Assembly (NCBI RefSeq): GCF_022788695.1
Contig: NZ_CP085154.1
Coordinates: 3,472,001 to 3,536,000, forward strand
From: Pseudosulfitobacter sp. DSM 107133
GTDB taxonomy: Bacteria; Pseudomonadota; Alphaproteobacteria; Rhodobacterales; Rhodobacteraceae
Direction of reading: 5' to 3'
DNA: 64,000 nt
In this document: one piece after another, positions 18,738 to 28,134 of the stretch
Numbering within the stretch: position 1 is the stretch's first letter
Layout: each line of letters opens with the position of its first letter
The notes under the pieces: model-generated
Databases searched by the model: none
What the model was told of the DNA's origin: nothing
The model's input: only the letters and a program-made list of their open reading frames with translations
Made by a program: the position numbers and the translations under genes

Positions 18738-19667
18738 ATGTTGGCCATCTTCCTCAAGACGTTGCCGTTTTTCGCGCTGATCGGCCTGGGTTACTGGGCC
18801 GGGCGCGCGCGTTTTTTCAGTCAGGAAGCCACGGCCTATCTGACAAAATTCGTGTTCTACTTTGCTCTCTCGGCCATGCTGTTCCGCTTTTCGGCCAACC
18901 TTGGCATCGCCGAGGTCTGGAACGGACGTCTGGTGGCCGCCTATCTGTGGGGCACCTTGTTCGTCTACGGTATTGCAACACTGGTCGGCTATCTGCGCAA
19001 ACAAAGCACCGAGGTCACCGCCATCGAAGCCCAATGCGCGGTGATCGGCAACACCGGCTTTCTGGGCGTGCCCATGCTGACATTGCTGCTGGGCGAAGCC
19101 GCGGTTGGTCCGGTGGTGCTGGCGCTGGCCGTAGACCTGATCGTATTTTCCTCGCTTATCGTGATCCTGATCACGGCCGCCCGCGAGGGCCACTTCAGAT
19201 TGGGCATCTTCAAGGCCGTCACCATCGGCTTGCTGAAAAACCCGATGATCGTTGCCATTTCGCTTGGCTTCATCTGGTCGGCCCTGCACATCCCTATCCC
19301 CGACCCTTTCAACGAGTTTCTGGGCATCCTTGGTGGCGCCGCCACGCCCTGCGCGCTGTTCGCCATCGGCGCATCGCTGGCCAGCAAATCCGCCGAAAGG
19401 TTGTCGGTCGCAGGCTGGCTCAGCTTTTGCAAACTGGTGCTGCACCCTGCTTTTGTGGCCTTTGCCGCCATCTTCCTGTTCTCGGTCGATACATTCTCGG
19501 CCACCGTCATCATCTCGGCATCCGCCCTGCCGGTGGCTGGCAACATTTTCATACTGGCACAACACTACGGCGTCGCCCCCCAGCGCGTCTCGGCGGCGAT
19601 TCTCGTCTCGACCGCCGTCAGCATTGTCACGGTTTCGCTGGTCATCGGCTGGCTCACGGCAACCTGA
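18738..19667 (+). CDS. AEC family transporter
   Basis: A 309-aa auxin efflux carrier family permease with about ten hydrophobic helices. Family features: LIGLGYWAGRARFF near the N-terminus, CAVIGNTGFLGVPML in the first bundle, and GGAATPCALFAIGASL in the second inverted half, with broken helices typical of AEC/BASS folds. The substrate is unknown; bacterial members often export or import carboxylates. It starts 35 bases after mbfA on the same strand and may share its transcript. A family 1 repeat follows the stop codon immediately. Confidence 0.88.
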   Translation: MLAIFLKTLPFFALIGLGYWAGRARFFSQEATAYLTKFVFYFALSAMLFRFSANLGIAEVWNGRLVAAYLWGTLFVYGIATLVGYLRKQSTEVTAIEAQCAVIGNTGFLGVPMLTLLLGEAAVGPVVLALAVDLIVFSSLIVILITAAREGHFRLGIFKAVTIGLLKNPMIVAISLGFIWSALHIPIPDPFNEFLGILGGAATPCALFAIGASLASKSAERLSVAGWLSFCKLVLHPAFVAFAAIFLFSVDTFSATVIISASALPVAGNIFILAQHYGVAPQRVSAAILVSTAVSIVTVSLVIGWLTAT

Positions 19668-19668
19668 C

Positions 19669-19704
19669 GTTCTTTTGGCACCAAATATCCCCGCCGGAGG
19701 CACC
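19669..19704 (+). repeat. Short interspersed repeat, family 1, copy 3
   Basis: TTTTGGCACCAAATATCC plus the tail CCGCCGGAGGC, one base after the AEC gene stop. It is the best-preserved copy. Confidence 0.65.
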
Positions 19705-19765
19705 CGTCCTTGCCGCCCGCGCTGACACCCGATAGCCATGCGCCAACGTTCAAAGGAGCACACAC

Positions 19766-20599
19766 ATGAAAACAATTTCCGAAAATGCCTGCTTTGGCGG
19801 CACCCAAGGCGTCTATTCCCACACATCCGACGCGTGCGGCTGCGACATGACGTTCGGGCTGTTCCTCCCGCTCGAAGCGCGCGACGGTCCCGTGCCGGTG
19901 CTGTGGTATCTGTCCGGCCTAACCTGCACCCACGAAAATGCCATGATCAAGGCAGGCGCACAAACATGGGCCGCAGAACATGGCATCGCACTGGTGTTCC
20001 CCGACACCTCGCCGCGCGGTGAAGCCGTGGCAGACGACGACGCCTATGATCTGGGCAAGGGCGCCGGCTTTTATGTGGATGCGACGCAAGCGCCCTGGTC
20101 ACCGAATTTCAACATGTGGACCTATATTGCAAAAGAACTGCCCGATCTGATTCAGGAGAACTTTGCCGTGGACATGGACCGCCAGGGCATCACCGGCCAC
20201 TCGATGGGCGGCCACGGGGCGCTGACGCTGGCGATGAATCTGCCCGGGCGCTTCCGGTCGGTCTCGGCCTTTGCGCCGATCTGCAATCCGGCGGGCAGCG
20301 AGTGGGGCCGCAAACAATTGTTGGCCTATCTGGGTGATGACGAATCCACCTGGGCGCGCCATGACGCCAGCCTGATGATGGCTGAAAAGGGCTTTGACGG
20401 CCCCGTTCTGGTCGACACCGGCACCAAAGACCAGTTCATTGACCTGCTGAAACCCGAAGTCTTGGCGGAAGCGGTTGCCAAACGTCGCCAGCAGGCCACC
20501 CTGCGCCTGCAACCGGGCTATGATCACAGCTACTTTTTCGTCTCGACCTTCATGGAGGATCATGTGGCGTTTCACGCTGATGCTCTTTACGCAGATTAA
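19766..20599 (+). CDS. fghA: S-formylglutathione hydrolase
   Basis: Serine hydrolase that cleaves S-formylglutathione to formate and glutathione, the second step of glutathione-dependent formaldehyde oxidation. The nucleophile is S146 in GHSMGGHGAL; the acid is in DTGTKDQFID and the base in GYDHSYFF. SGLTCTHENAM is the esterase D family block. Length 277 aa is standard. AAAGGAGCACACAC precedes the ATG. The partner alcohol dehydrogenase (adhI) is not in this window. It is followed nine bases later by sthA. Confidence 0.95.
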   Translation: MKTISENACFGGTQGVYSHTSDACGCDMTFGLFLPLEARDGPVPVLWYLSGLTCTHENAMIKAGAQTWAAEHGIALVFPDTSPRGEAVADDDAYDLGKGAGFYVDATQAPWSPNFNMWTYIAKELPDLIQENFAVDMDRQGITGHSMGGHGALTLAMNLPGRFRSVSAFAPICNPAGSEWGRKQLLAYLGDDESTWARHDASLMMAEKGFDGPVLVDTGTKDQFIDLLKPEVLAEAVAKRRQQATLRLQPGYDHSYFFVSTFMEDHVAFHADALYAD

Positions 20600-20607
20600 G
20601 GACACGC

Positions 20608-22032
20608 ATGTCGCACTATGATCTCGTTATCATCGGATCCGGCCCCGCGGGCCGGGCCGCCGCCATACAGGCGGGCAAGCTGAAGCGCCGCGTGCTGGTC
20701 ATCGACCGGCGCGACCGACTGGGCGGGGTGTCGGTGCATACCGGCACGATCCCGTCCAAGACCCTGCGCGAAACAGTGCTGAACCTCAGCGGCTGGCGCG
20801 AGCGCAGCTTTTACGGGCGGTCCTATCGCGCCCGCCAGGATATCGGGGCCGAAGACCTGCGCGCCCGGCTGCACATGACACTGGATTACGAGGTGGATGT
20901 GCTGGAACACCAGTTCGCGCGCAACCACGTCGACACACTGCATGGTGCGGCCCGCTTCCTTGACCCGCATACCATCGAGGTGGACACCGAAGCCGGGGAA
21001 AAGACCCAGATCACCGCCGACAAGTACCTGATTTCCACCGGCACCCGCACCTACCGGCCTGACAATGTGCCGTTCAACGGGCGCACGGTGGTGGACAGCG
21101 ATGATTTTCTGGACATGCAGGAAATTCCGCGCAGTCTGATCGTGATTGGCGCGGGCGTCATCGGCGTCGAATATGCCACGATGTTCGCCGCACTGGACGT
21201 ACGTGTCACGCTGGTCGAGCCGCGCGACAGTTTCCTTGATTTCATCGACACCGCGACAATTCAGGAATTCACCCACGAAATCCGCGATAACGGTGTTGAT
21301 CTGCGGCTGGGCGCGGCGGTGGACAAGATCGAAGATGCAGGCACCCATATCGAGGTCAGCTTGTCCAATGGCCGCCATGTGCGCGCTGAAATGCTGCTGT
21401 TTGCCGCCGGGCGCATGGGGGCCACCGACCGGCTGAACACCGCTGCGGCGGGACTGGAGACCGATCATCGCGGACGCTTGAACGTCGACCGCAAGACCTA
21501 TCAGACCAATGTGCCGCATATTTACGCAGCCGGCGATGTGATCGGACACCCTTCGCTGGCGTCGACCTCGTTGCAACAGGGGCGCGTTGCGGCCTGTCAC
21601 GCGCTGGACACCCCGACGCTGGAAGAAAGCCCGTGGTTTCCATATGGCATCTATTCCGTTCCCGAAATCAGCACCTGCGGCATGTCCGAGGAAGAGATGC
21701 AGGAACGCGGCATCGCCTATGAGGTCGGCATCGCGCGGATGCGTGAAACCTCGCGCGGGCACATCATGGGGCTGGAACATGGCATGTTGAAAATGCTGGT
21801 CAGCCTGAAAACCCGCCGCGTGCTGGGCGTGCAGATTGTAGGGGAAGGGGCAACCGAGCTGATCCACATCGCGCAGGCGGTGCTGAACCTGAAAGGCACA
21901 GTCGACTATTTCGTGCAGAACACGTTCAATTATCCAACACTGGCAGAGGCTTACAAGATAGCGGGTCTTGACGCCTTTAACCGGATGCCGATCCCTGAAC
22001 AGTATAAAACACCGCGCAAGGGCACCGAATGA
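20608..22032 (+). CDS. sthA: Soluble NAD(P)+ transhydrogenase
   Basis: FAD flavoprotein that transfers hydride between NADPH and NAD+, draining excess NADPH. The N-terminal [15 protein letters not shown] binds [21 protein letters not shown] binds the nucleotide, and [16 protein letters not shown] is the second FAD contact. The redox-active disulfide of lipoamide dehydrogenase-type relatives is missing: the segment reads [13 protein letters not shown] with no cysteine, as expected for SthA rather than a disulfide reductase. 474 aa, complete. It overlaps the YaiI-family gene by four bases. Confidence 0.93.
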   Translation: MSHYDLVIIGSGPAGRAAAIQAGKLKRRVLVIDRRDRLGGVSVHTGTIPSKTLRETVLNLSGWRERSFYGRSYRARQDIGAEDLRARLHMTLDYEVDVLEHQFARNHVDTLHGAARFLDPHTIEVDTEAGEKTQITADKYLISTGTRTYRPDNVPFNGRTVVDSDDFLDMQEIPRSLIVIGAGVIGVEYATMFAALDVRVTLVEPRDSFLDFIDTATIQEFTHEIRDNGVDLRLGAAVDKIEDAGTHIEVSLSNGRHVRAEMLLFAAGRMGATDRLNTAAAGLETDHRGRLNVDRKTYQTNVPHIYAAGDVIGHPSLASTSLQQGRVAACHALDTPTLEESPWFPYGIYSVPEISTCGMSEEEMQERGIAYEVGIARMRETSRGHIMGLEHGMLKMLVSLKTRRVLGVQIVGEGATELIHIAQAVLNLKGTVDYFVQNTFNYPTLAEAYKIAGLDAFNRMPIPEQYKTPRKGTE

Positions 22033-22478
22033 GCCTGTATATCGACGCCGACGCCTGCCCCGTCAAAGCCGAGGCTGAACGGGTTGCCACCCGCCACCGG
22101 CTGAAAATGTACGTGGTGTCCAACGGCGGGCTGCGCCCCTCGCAGAACCCGCTGGTGGAAACGGTCATTGTGCCCGAAGGGCCGGATGTCGCCGACATGT
22201 GGATTGCCGATCGCGCAGGCCCCGGTGACGTGGTGGTGACAGGCGACATTCCTCTGGCGGCCAAATGCGTCGAAGCCGGCGCGCAGGTGCTGAAACACAA
22301 CGGCGAACCGCTGACGCAGGCCAACATCGGCAACGTGCTGGCCACCCGCGATCTGATGACAGACCTGCGCAGCGCCGATCCCTTTCGCCAGGGTGGCGGC
22401 AAAGGCTTTACAAAGGCCGACCGCTCACGTTTTCTGGACGCACTCGAGCGGGCGATACGCGCCGCTGCAAAGACATAA
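22029..22478 (+). CDS. YaiI/YqxD family protein (DUF188)
   Basis: A 149-aa conserved protein of the UPF0178 family. The diagnostic N-terminus [13 protein letters not shown] carries conserved acidic residues of a PIN-like nuclease fold, and [15 protein letters not shown] and [11 protein letters not shown] are the other family blocks. No activity is established; a nuclease role is an inference from the fold. It starts in the stop codon of sthA (ATGA) and is followed by the HAD gene after 47 bases. Confidence 0.92.
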   Translation: MSLYIDADACPVKAEAERVATRHRLKMYVVSNGGLRPSQNPLVETVIVPEGPDVADMWIADRAGPGDVVVTGDIPLAAKCVEAGAQVLKHNGEPLTQANIGNVLATRDLMTDLRSADPFRQGGGKGFTKADRSRFLDALERAIRAAAKT

Positions 22479-22525
22479 GGCGCCCTTGTCCCGCAGCGGA
22501 TACCGGCGCGGGAAAGGCAAGACAA

Positions 22526-23146
22526 ATGACCATCAAGGCTGTCGTATTCGACATCGGAAACGTGTTGATCGAATGGCAACCCGAGCGTTTCTTTGACAGG
22601 GAAGTCGGCGGCCAGCGCCGCCGCGAAATGTTCGCCAACGTTGACCTGCACGGCATGAACGACAAGGTTGATCAGGGGGCCGATTTCACCACCACGGTCA
22701 TGACAGCAGCCGATGCCAACCCCGACTGGGCCCCTGAAATTCGCATGTGGCACGACCGCTGGATCGACATGGCCTCGCCCGCAATCGACCGTTCGGTGCG
22801 CTTGATGAAGGCGCTTCAGGCCAAGGGCACGCCGGTGTTTTCGCTGACCAATTTCGGCATTCAAACCTATGATATCGCCGCCAGGGTCTATCCGTTCCTG
22901 CGTGAATTCGACCGTGACTTTATCTCGGGACATATGGGTGTCATCAAACCCGACCCGCAGATTTACCAGATGCTGGAAGACGCCAGCGGCCTGTCGGGCG
23001 ACGCGCTGATTTTTGCAGACGACCGCGCCGACAATATCGCCGCCGCATCGGCGCGCGGCTGGCGCACGCATCTGTTTCAAAATTCCGACGGCTGGGCCGC
23101 ACGGCTGGTGCAAGAGGGGTTGCTGAGCGAGGAGGAAGCGCGATGA
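22526..23146 (+). CDS. HAD family hydrolase (YihX-like)
   Basis: A 206-aa haloacid dehalogenase superfamily phosphatase. The nucleophile is D9 in FDIGNVLIEW, a DxGNV form as in YihX and related sugar-phosphate phosphatases. Motif II is SLTNF, motif III K in VIKPDPQIYQ, and motif IV FADDRADN. The start at 22526 is chosen because GGAAAGGC precedes it and motif I begins there; the long upstream frame overlaps the preceding gene. It overlaps the ornithine cyclodeaminase-like gene by four bases. The substrate is not known. Confidence 0.88.
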   Translation: MTIKAVVFDIGNVLIEWQPERFFDREVGGQRRREMFANVDLHGMNDKVDQGADFTTTVMTAADANPDWAPEIRMWHDRWIDMASPAIDRSVRLMKALQAKGTPVFSLTNFGIQTYDIAARVYPFLREFDRDFISGHMGVIKPDPQIYQMLEDASGLSGDALIFADDRADNIAAASARGWRTHLFQNSDGWAARLVQEGLLSEEEAR

Positions 23147-24063
23147 CACATATCCCCATCATCCCCTTTGCCGAAGGCGAGGCGCTGCTGGACTGGATCG
23201 GCCTGACCGACGCGCTGGCCGCAGGCCACAATCTGCCCCGTGCCGAGATTGGCGATACCTTCCTGTACCGGGGTCCCGACACGTTGCTGAACCGGTCTGC
23301 CTGGATCGACGGGCTGGGGATCGCAGTGAAATCGGCCACGATCTTTCCGGGCAATCCGGCCAACAGCAAACCGATGGTGAACGGGGGTGTGACGCTGTAT
23401 TCGGACACCGATGGCACGCTTGAGGCAATTGTCGATTTCCACCTTGTGACCAAATGGAAAACCGCAGGCGACAGCCTGACCGCCGCGCGCCGTCTGGCCC
23501 GCCCCGACAGCGAAAATATCCTGATCGTGGGGGCGGGCACCGTCGGCCACAGCCTGCACGCGGCCTATTCCGCGGCCTTCCCCGATGCGCGTTTTACCGT
23601 CTGGAACCGCACCCGCGCCAATGCCGACAAGATGGCGCAAGAGGTGGACGGCTTGCAGGTGGCGGACGATCTGGAAACAGCCGTGCGCGCCGCCGACATC
23701 GTGACCAGCGCCACCATGTCCACTGAACCGCTGATCAAGGGCGACTGGTTGCAACCGGGCCAGCACATTGACCTGATCGGCGCCTATCGCCCCGACATGC
23801 GCGAAGTCGACGACGCCGCCTTGCAGAAATCGCGGGTCTTTGTTGACAGTTTCGACACCACCATTGGCCACATCGGTGAAATCAACATCCCACTGGAAAG
23901 CGGGGCCATCACCCGCGATGACCTGCTGGCGGACTACTATGACATCAATGCCTTCAAACGCACATCGGATGACCAGATCACCCTGTTCAAGAACGGTGGC
24001 GGCGCACATCTGGATCTGATGACCAGCCGCTATATCCTTGACCGCTGGAAGGCGGGCGCGTGA
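23143..24063 (+). CDS. Ornithine cyclodeaminase / mu-crystallin family protein
   Basis: A 306-aa NAD(P)-binding protein of the OCD/mu-crystallin family. The N-terminal dimerisation part includes WIDGLGIAVKSATIFPGN and VNGGVTLYSDTDGTLEAIVDF, where the family binds its amino- or imino-acid substrate. The Rossmann loop is VGAGTVGHSLHAAY (residues about 125-138), and the later DLIGAYRPDMREVD block matches. Whether it is a true ornithine cyclodeaminase, an imine reductase or a delta1-pyrroline-2-carboxylate reductase cannot be decided. It is coupled to the HAD gene before it and the hydrolase after it by ATGA/GTGA overlaps. Confidence 0.85.
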   Translation: MTHIPIIPFAEGEALLDWIGLTDALAAGHNLPRAEIGDTFLYRGPDTLLNRSAWIDGLGIAVKSATIFPGNPANSKPMVNGGVTLYSDTDGTLEAIVDFHLVTKWKTAGDSLTAARRLARPDSENILIVGAGTVGHSLHAAYSAAFPDARFTVWNRTRANADKMAQEVDGLQVADDLETAVRAADIVTSATMSTEPLIKGDWLQPGQHIDLIGAYRPDMREVDDAALQKSRVFVDSFDTTIGHIGEINIPLESGAITRDDLLADYYDINAFKRTSDDQITLFKNGGGAHLDLMTSRYILDRWKAGA

Positions 24064-24983
24064 TCTATGGGGCGCTGACCCTGCTGGCGGCCCTGATCGC
24101 TCTTCCGGTGCTGATCGAGCGCACCCGCCCGCGCATGGGCACCAAGGCCCGCAGCACCGCGCCAGGAAAATTCGCCACCTTGTCGGGGGGTGTGGTGCAT
24201 TACGACTGGCTTGGGCCGGTGCGCGGGCCGGTCTGCGTCTGTGTTCACGGGCTGACCACCTCGTCCTATGTCTGGGGCGGGCTGACGCGCGGGCTGGCCG
24301 CTTTGGGCTTTCGCATTCTGATCTTCGACCACTACGGGCGCGGCTATTCCGACCGGCCCAAGGGGGCCCATGACGACGCGTTTTACCTGACCGAGCTGGA
24401 GGAATTGCTGGCCCATGAAGGGGTGCAGGATGACATTACGCTGATCGGCTATTCGATGGGCGGGGCGATTGCCACATTGTTTGCGGCAAGCCACCCCGAC
24501 CGCGTGCGCCAGTTGATCCTGCTGGCCCCGGCGGGCATGACCCTTGTGCGCACGCGGCTGAACCGGTTCATCCTGAACACGCCGTTGATAGGTGACTGGA
24601 TGATGCTCGCCTTTTTCCCGCGCCAATTGCGCAAAGGGGTCAAGGCAGAGGCCGCAACGCCGTCCCAAGTGGAAAACATCGGCGCCTTGCAACAGGCCGA
24701 ACTGAACTGGCGCGGCTTTGTGCCCGCTGTTCTGTCCAGCCTGCGCGGTGTGCTGGCGGGCACTCAAAAGGCCGAACACCAGATCATCCACCGCGCGGGC
24801 ATTCCGGTGCTGGCGATCTGGGGGCGCGAGGATAGGGTGATCGACCTGTCATCCGTCGGCATGTTGGCCGAATGGAGCCGCAACGCCCACCAAGAGGTAA
24901 TCGACGGCGCGACACATGCGTTGACCTACACACACGCGGATCAGGTGATCCGCATCATCCGCGACAACCCGCCAAAGCTTTAG
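24060..24983 (+). CDS. Alpha/beta hydrolase
   Basis: A 307-aa alpha/beta-fold hydrolase with an N-terminal hydrophobic helix (residues 1-19) that probably anchors it in the membrane. The oxyanion segment is VHGLTTSSYVW, the nucleophile elbow is GYSMGGA (S132), the acid is in WGREDRVID, and the histidine is in GATHALTY. The start is a GTG overlapping the stop of the preceding gene. The substrate is unknown. The last genes of the run sthA to this hydrolase are tightly packed, so they are likely one transcript. Confidence 0.87.
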   Translation: MIYGALTLLAALIALPVLIERTRPRMGTKARSTAPGKFATLSGGVVHYDWLGPVRGPVCVCVHGLTTSSYVWGGLTRGLAALGFRILIFDHYGRGYSDRPKGAHDDAFYLTELEELLAHEGVQDDITLIGYSMGGAIATLFAASHPDRVRQLILLAPAGMTLVRTRLNRFILNTPLIGDWMMLAFFPRQLRKGVKAEAATPSQVENIGALQQAELNWRGFVPAVLSSLRGVLAGTQKAEHQIIHRAGIPVLAIWGREDRVIDLSSVGMLAEWSRNAHQEVIDGATHALTYTHADQVIRIIRDNPPKL

Positions 24984-24993
24984 CCTCTTGATC

Positions 24994-26247
24994 CTAGACG
25001 GCGGGCTTGGCCATCAGACCGTTCGGCAGCACCCGTTCGCGGATTGGCAAGTGGACGATGGCGCTGAATGCCCCGACACCGACACCGATCCACCAGACCA
25101 TCGTATAGTTGCCGGTAATGTCGTACATCCGCCCCCCCAGCCAGACACCCAGAAAACTGCCCACCTGGTGGCTGAAGAATATGATGCCATAGAGCGTGCC
25201 CATATACCGCAGCCCGTAAATATGCGCGACCAGCCCCGAGGTCAGCGGCACCGTGGCCAGCCAAAGCGCGCCCATCCCGACCGAGAACAGGATCACCGTC
25301 ACCGGTGTGATTGGCAGCATGATGAACAGCGCCGCAATCACCGTGCGACCAACGTAGATGCCCGCCAACAGGTATTTCTTTGAATACCGCTTGCCCGCCC
25401 AGCCCGCGGTCAGCGTGCCTGCGATATTGGCCAGCCCGATCAATGAAATCGCCACCGCCCCCAAAGCCGAGGTGCTGGTGATACCGATGTTGTGCAACAC
25501 GCCACCGGGCAGGATGGGGCCACATAATTCGGTCACAAAGGCCGGAAAATGCGCGGTGATAAAGCCCAGCTGATAGCCGCAACTAAAAAAGCCCATAAAG
25601 ATCAGTGTATAAGACGGATCACGAAAGGCCTTGATCAGGATCTGGCCCATGCTCTCTTCCAGTTCGGCCCTGGTCGCCGTGACCGGCGCGCGCATCATTG
25701 GCAGCGTCAGCAGCATCGCCATGATCGCGGCAGCAAAGACCATGAACACCATTTGCCAGCTCATCATCGTCAGCAGCCATTCTGCCACCGGCGCACCAAA
25801 GACCTGCCCCGCGCTGCCCGCCGCCGTTGCAATGGCCAGCGACATCGACCGGTTGTCATCGCTGGCTGCCCGGCCGACAACGGCCAGAATCACGCCAAAC
25901 CCCGTGCCCGCGATGCCAAAGCCCACCAGCCAGGCATAGGCCTGATGCTCAAGCGGCGTGGTCGACCCGGCGGACAGCACCAGGCCGATGGCATACAGCA
26001 CTGCCCCGATTACGATGGCTTTGCGGTCACCGATCTTTTCAGCGATGGCGCCAAAAATCGGTTGGCCAACGCCCCACGCAAGGTTCTGAATCGCAATGGC
26101 CAGCGAAAATTCGGTGCGCAGCCAGCCGAATTCCGCGGCGATGGGAATCTGGAACACGCCAAACGACGCACGAACAGCAAAGCTGACCATGATGATAAAG
26201 CAGCCTACCAAAAGGACGGGTGTAAAGAGGGGGGTGCGCGTGGTCAC
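24994..26247 (-). CDS. MFS transporter
   Basis: A 417-residue, 12-helix major facilitator permease. The loop 2-3 region is FGAIAEKIGDRKAIVIG and the domain interface contains YAWLVGFGIAGTGFGVIL. It resembles monocarboxylate/oxalate-formate type MFS carriers (motif HFPAFVTELCG in the second half), but the substrate is unresolved. A GTG at 26247 with GGAG eight bases upstream is the best start; an upstream in-frame start at 26286 would add a non-membrane basic stretch. It converges with the alpha/beta hydrolase gene with only 10 bases between stops. Confidence 0.85.
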   Translation of the reverse strand: MTTRTPLFTPVLLVGCFIIMVSFAVRASFGVFQIPIAAEFGWLRTEFSLAIAIQNLAWGVGQPIFGAIAEKIGDRKAIVIGAVLYAIGLVLSAGSTTPLEHQAYAWLVGFGIAGTGFGVILAVVGRAASDDNRSMSLAIATAAGSAGQVFGAPVAEWLLTMMSWQMVFMVFAAAIMAMLLTLPMMRAPVTATRAELEESMGQILIKAFRDPSYTLIFMGFFSCGYQLGFITAHFPAFVTELCGPILPGGVLHNIGITSTSALGAVAISLIGLANIAGTLTAGWAGKRYSKKYLLAGIYVGRTVIAALFIMLPITPVTVILFSVGMGALWLATVPLTSGLVAHIYGLRYMGTLYGIIFFSHQVGSFLGVWLGGRMYDITGNYTMVWWIGVGVGAFSAIVHLPIRERVLPNGLMAKPAV

Positions 26248-26395
26248 GTCAAAGCTCCGGTTCCGAGGTCCGCAAACTCTAGGCAATTGCGGGCAGCGGT
26301 CAAATCAGCATTTCTCGTCGTCACGTCACGAAATTTGATGTGACGCGATGCGCCCCTGCGCTTTTCAACGGGCAAGTGCTCGGCTAAGCCAAGGT

Positions 26396-27463
26396 ATGAC
26401 CGACTTCAGCACCATTTACGCGCAGTTGACCGCCGACGGCACATTGCAATCCGATCCTGCCCAACTGGCGGTGATGGACCAGTTTGACCGCATCCAGCAG
26501 GCTTTGAACACGCCGGTGAAAACCGGCTGGTTCCGCAAAACCCCCGAAGCCCCCAAGGGGCTGTACCTGTGGGGCGGTGTCGGACGGGGCAAGTCGATGC
26601 TCATGGACCTGTTTGTGCAGCACCTCGGCGACGTGCCGGCGCGGCGGGTGCATTTTCATGCCTTTATGCAGGAAATTCACGCTGCCCTTCACGAAGCCCA
26701 CCAGAACGGCGTCGAGGATGCAGTGGCGCCCGTGGCACAAAAGGTGGCCGAAAGCGTGCGGCTGCTGGCCTTTGACGAGATGCAAATCACCGACATCACC
26801 GATGCGATGATCGTCGGCAGGCTGTTCCGCGCCCTGTTCGAAGCGGGCGTTTGTGTCATCACCACATCGAACCGCCACCCCGACGATCTGTATGAAAACG
26901 GGCTGAACCGGCAATTGTTCTTGCCGTTCATTGCCTTGATTCAGGAAAAGATGGTCGTGCACGAAATGGTCAGCCCGCGCGATTATCGTCAGGATCGGCT
27001 GGCTGGAGAAGACCGGTTCTTTACCCCCATCTCAGCCGAAACACGCGCCACCATGGACGCGGTCTGGCGCGACCTGACCGGCGGCGCATCGGAACCGCTG
27101 GTGCTGCGGATCAAAGGGCGCGACGTCGAACTGCCCGCCTATCGCAGCGGGATCGCCCGCGCGCCGTTCTATGATCTGTGCGGCAAGCCCTTGGGGCCCG
27201 GCGATTACCTGGTGATCGCCGATGCGGTGCGCGTGCTGATGATCGACAACATTCCACGCCTGTCGCGCAACAATTTCAACGAGGCCAAGCGGTTCGTCAC
27301 CCTGATCGACGCGCTGTACGAGGCCAGGGTCAAGCTGATTGCATCCGCCGCCGCGATGCCTGAAATGCTGTATGTCGAGGGCGAAGGCACCTTTGAATTC
27401 GAACGCACCGCATCGCGTCTGCGCGAGATGATGGCCGCCGACTGGGGTCAGTCCGAAGCGTAG
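26396..27463 (+). CDS. zapE: Cell division protein ZapE (AFG1-like ATPase)
   Basis: A 355-aa P-loop ATPase of the AFG1 family, which in E. coli associates with the Z-ring and stabilises it under low oxygen or heat. Walker A is GGVGRGKSMLMD, Walker B LLAFDEMQITD, followed by TTSNRHPDDLY as sensor 1, and FEFERTASRLREM at the C-terminus. The ATG at 26396 begins the family alignment; 16 extra upstream codons lack support. Its 3' end overlaps the convergent gene at 27448 by 16 bases. Confidence 0.92.
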   Translation: MTDFSTIYAQLTADGTLQSDPAQLAVMDQFDRIQQALNTPVKTGWFRKTPEAPKGLYLWGGVGRGKSMLMDLFVQHLGDVPARRVHFHAFMQEIHAALHEAHQNGVEDAVAPVAQKVAESVRLLAFDEMQITDITDAMIVGRLFRALFEAGVCVITTSNRHPDDLYENGLNRQLFLPFIALIQEKMVVHEMVSPRDYRQDRLAGEDRFFTPISAETRATMDAVWRDLTGGASEPLVLRIKGRDVELPAYRSGIARAPFYDLCGKPLGPGDYLVIADAVRVLMIDNIPRLSRNNFNEAKRFVTLIDALYEARVKLIASAAAMPEMLYVEGEGTFEFERTASRLREMMAADWGQSEA

Positions 27464-27996
27464 TCTATCAGGGTGGCCAGCAGCGTTTCCGTGTCCAGCC
27501 GGCCATTTGCCAATCGCAATTGTCCCGGAACCACAAACTCTTTGCGCCGCGCGGCCATGTTCAGCAAGGTGTCGATATAGGCGTCTGACTGCTCTTGGGA
27601 CAGCGCCGACAGCAAAGCGGCCTGCAAGGCTTTGCCAGATCGCGGCGTATAGCCGAAACGGTGCAGCACCCGTTCTGTCAGGCGGGACAGGTCCACAGGC
27701 TGACCTGTAGCATTTGTCATCGTGCGCAAACGACGTGCCGTCGAGACTGCGGGTTCCGGGTCCAGCAAGGACGCGTCGGCGCGGCTGACATCGGGGGTCC
27801 AGTCTTGCACTGTGCCGGATGCCATGGCGGCATTATCGTCAATGGCCCCTTGCGAAAACAGCAGCATCACCAACCCTGCCACCATCGCAGCCCCAGCGAC
27901 GCCAATAGCCAGTATTGTCAGGAAAGGTGTCCGTTCGTCGTGGCGCAGCTTGCGCTGCGTATCCGTGGCGGACGCCCTTGAATTGCGGCGATCCAT
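27448..27996 (-). CDS. Hypothetical single-pass membrane protein
   Basis: Function not recognised. The 182-aa product has a basic cytoplasmic N-terminus (MDRRNSRASATDTQRKLR), one membrane helix (residues about 26-48) and a periplasmic C-terminal domain of about 130 residues with a GYTPRSGKALQAALLSALSQEQSDAYID segment and no cysteines. The MDRRNS start is preferred to 28038 because it puts the membrane anchor at the usual distance. It overlaps the end of zapE on the opposite strand. A shared promoter with folC is unlikely, as 138 bases separate them. Confidence 0.65.
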   Translation of the reverse strand: MDRRNSRASATDTQRKLRHDERTPFLTILAIGVAGAAMVAGLVMLLFSQGAIDDNAAMASGTVQDWTPDVSRADASLLDPEPAVSTARRLRTMTNATGQPVDLSRLTERVLHRFGYTPRSGKALQAALLSALSQEQSDAYIDTLLNMAARRKEFVVPGQLRLANGRLDTETLLATLIDYASD

Positions 27997-28134
27997 AGGT
28001 CTGCTCTCAAAATCTGGCGGGTTCGGGCGAAGGCCCATCCGGCCTTAATAGCACCACATCTAGGGCTATGGGCCGATTCACGTCAATATGGGCCAATGCG
28101 AATGCACGGCCCCTGTGGCAAGTAAGCAGCGGTT

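Noticed and set aside
20608..22032. sthA as a dihydrolipoamide dehydrogenase or mercuric reductase
   Set aside because: The redox cysteine pair of those enzymes is absent ([13 protein letters not shown]), which fits the soluble transhydrogenase instead.
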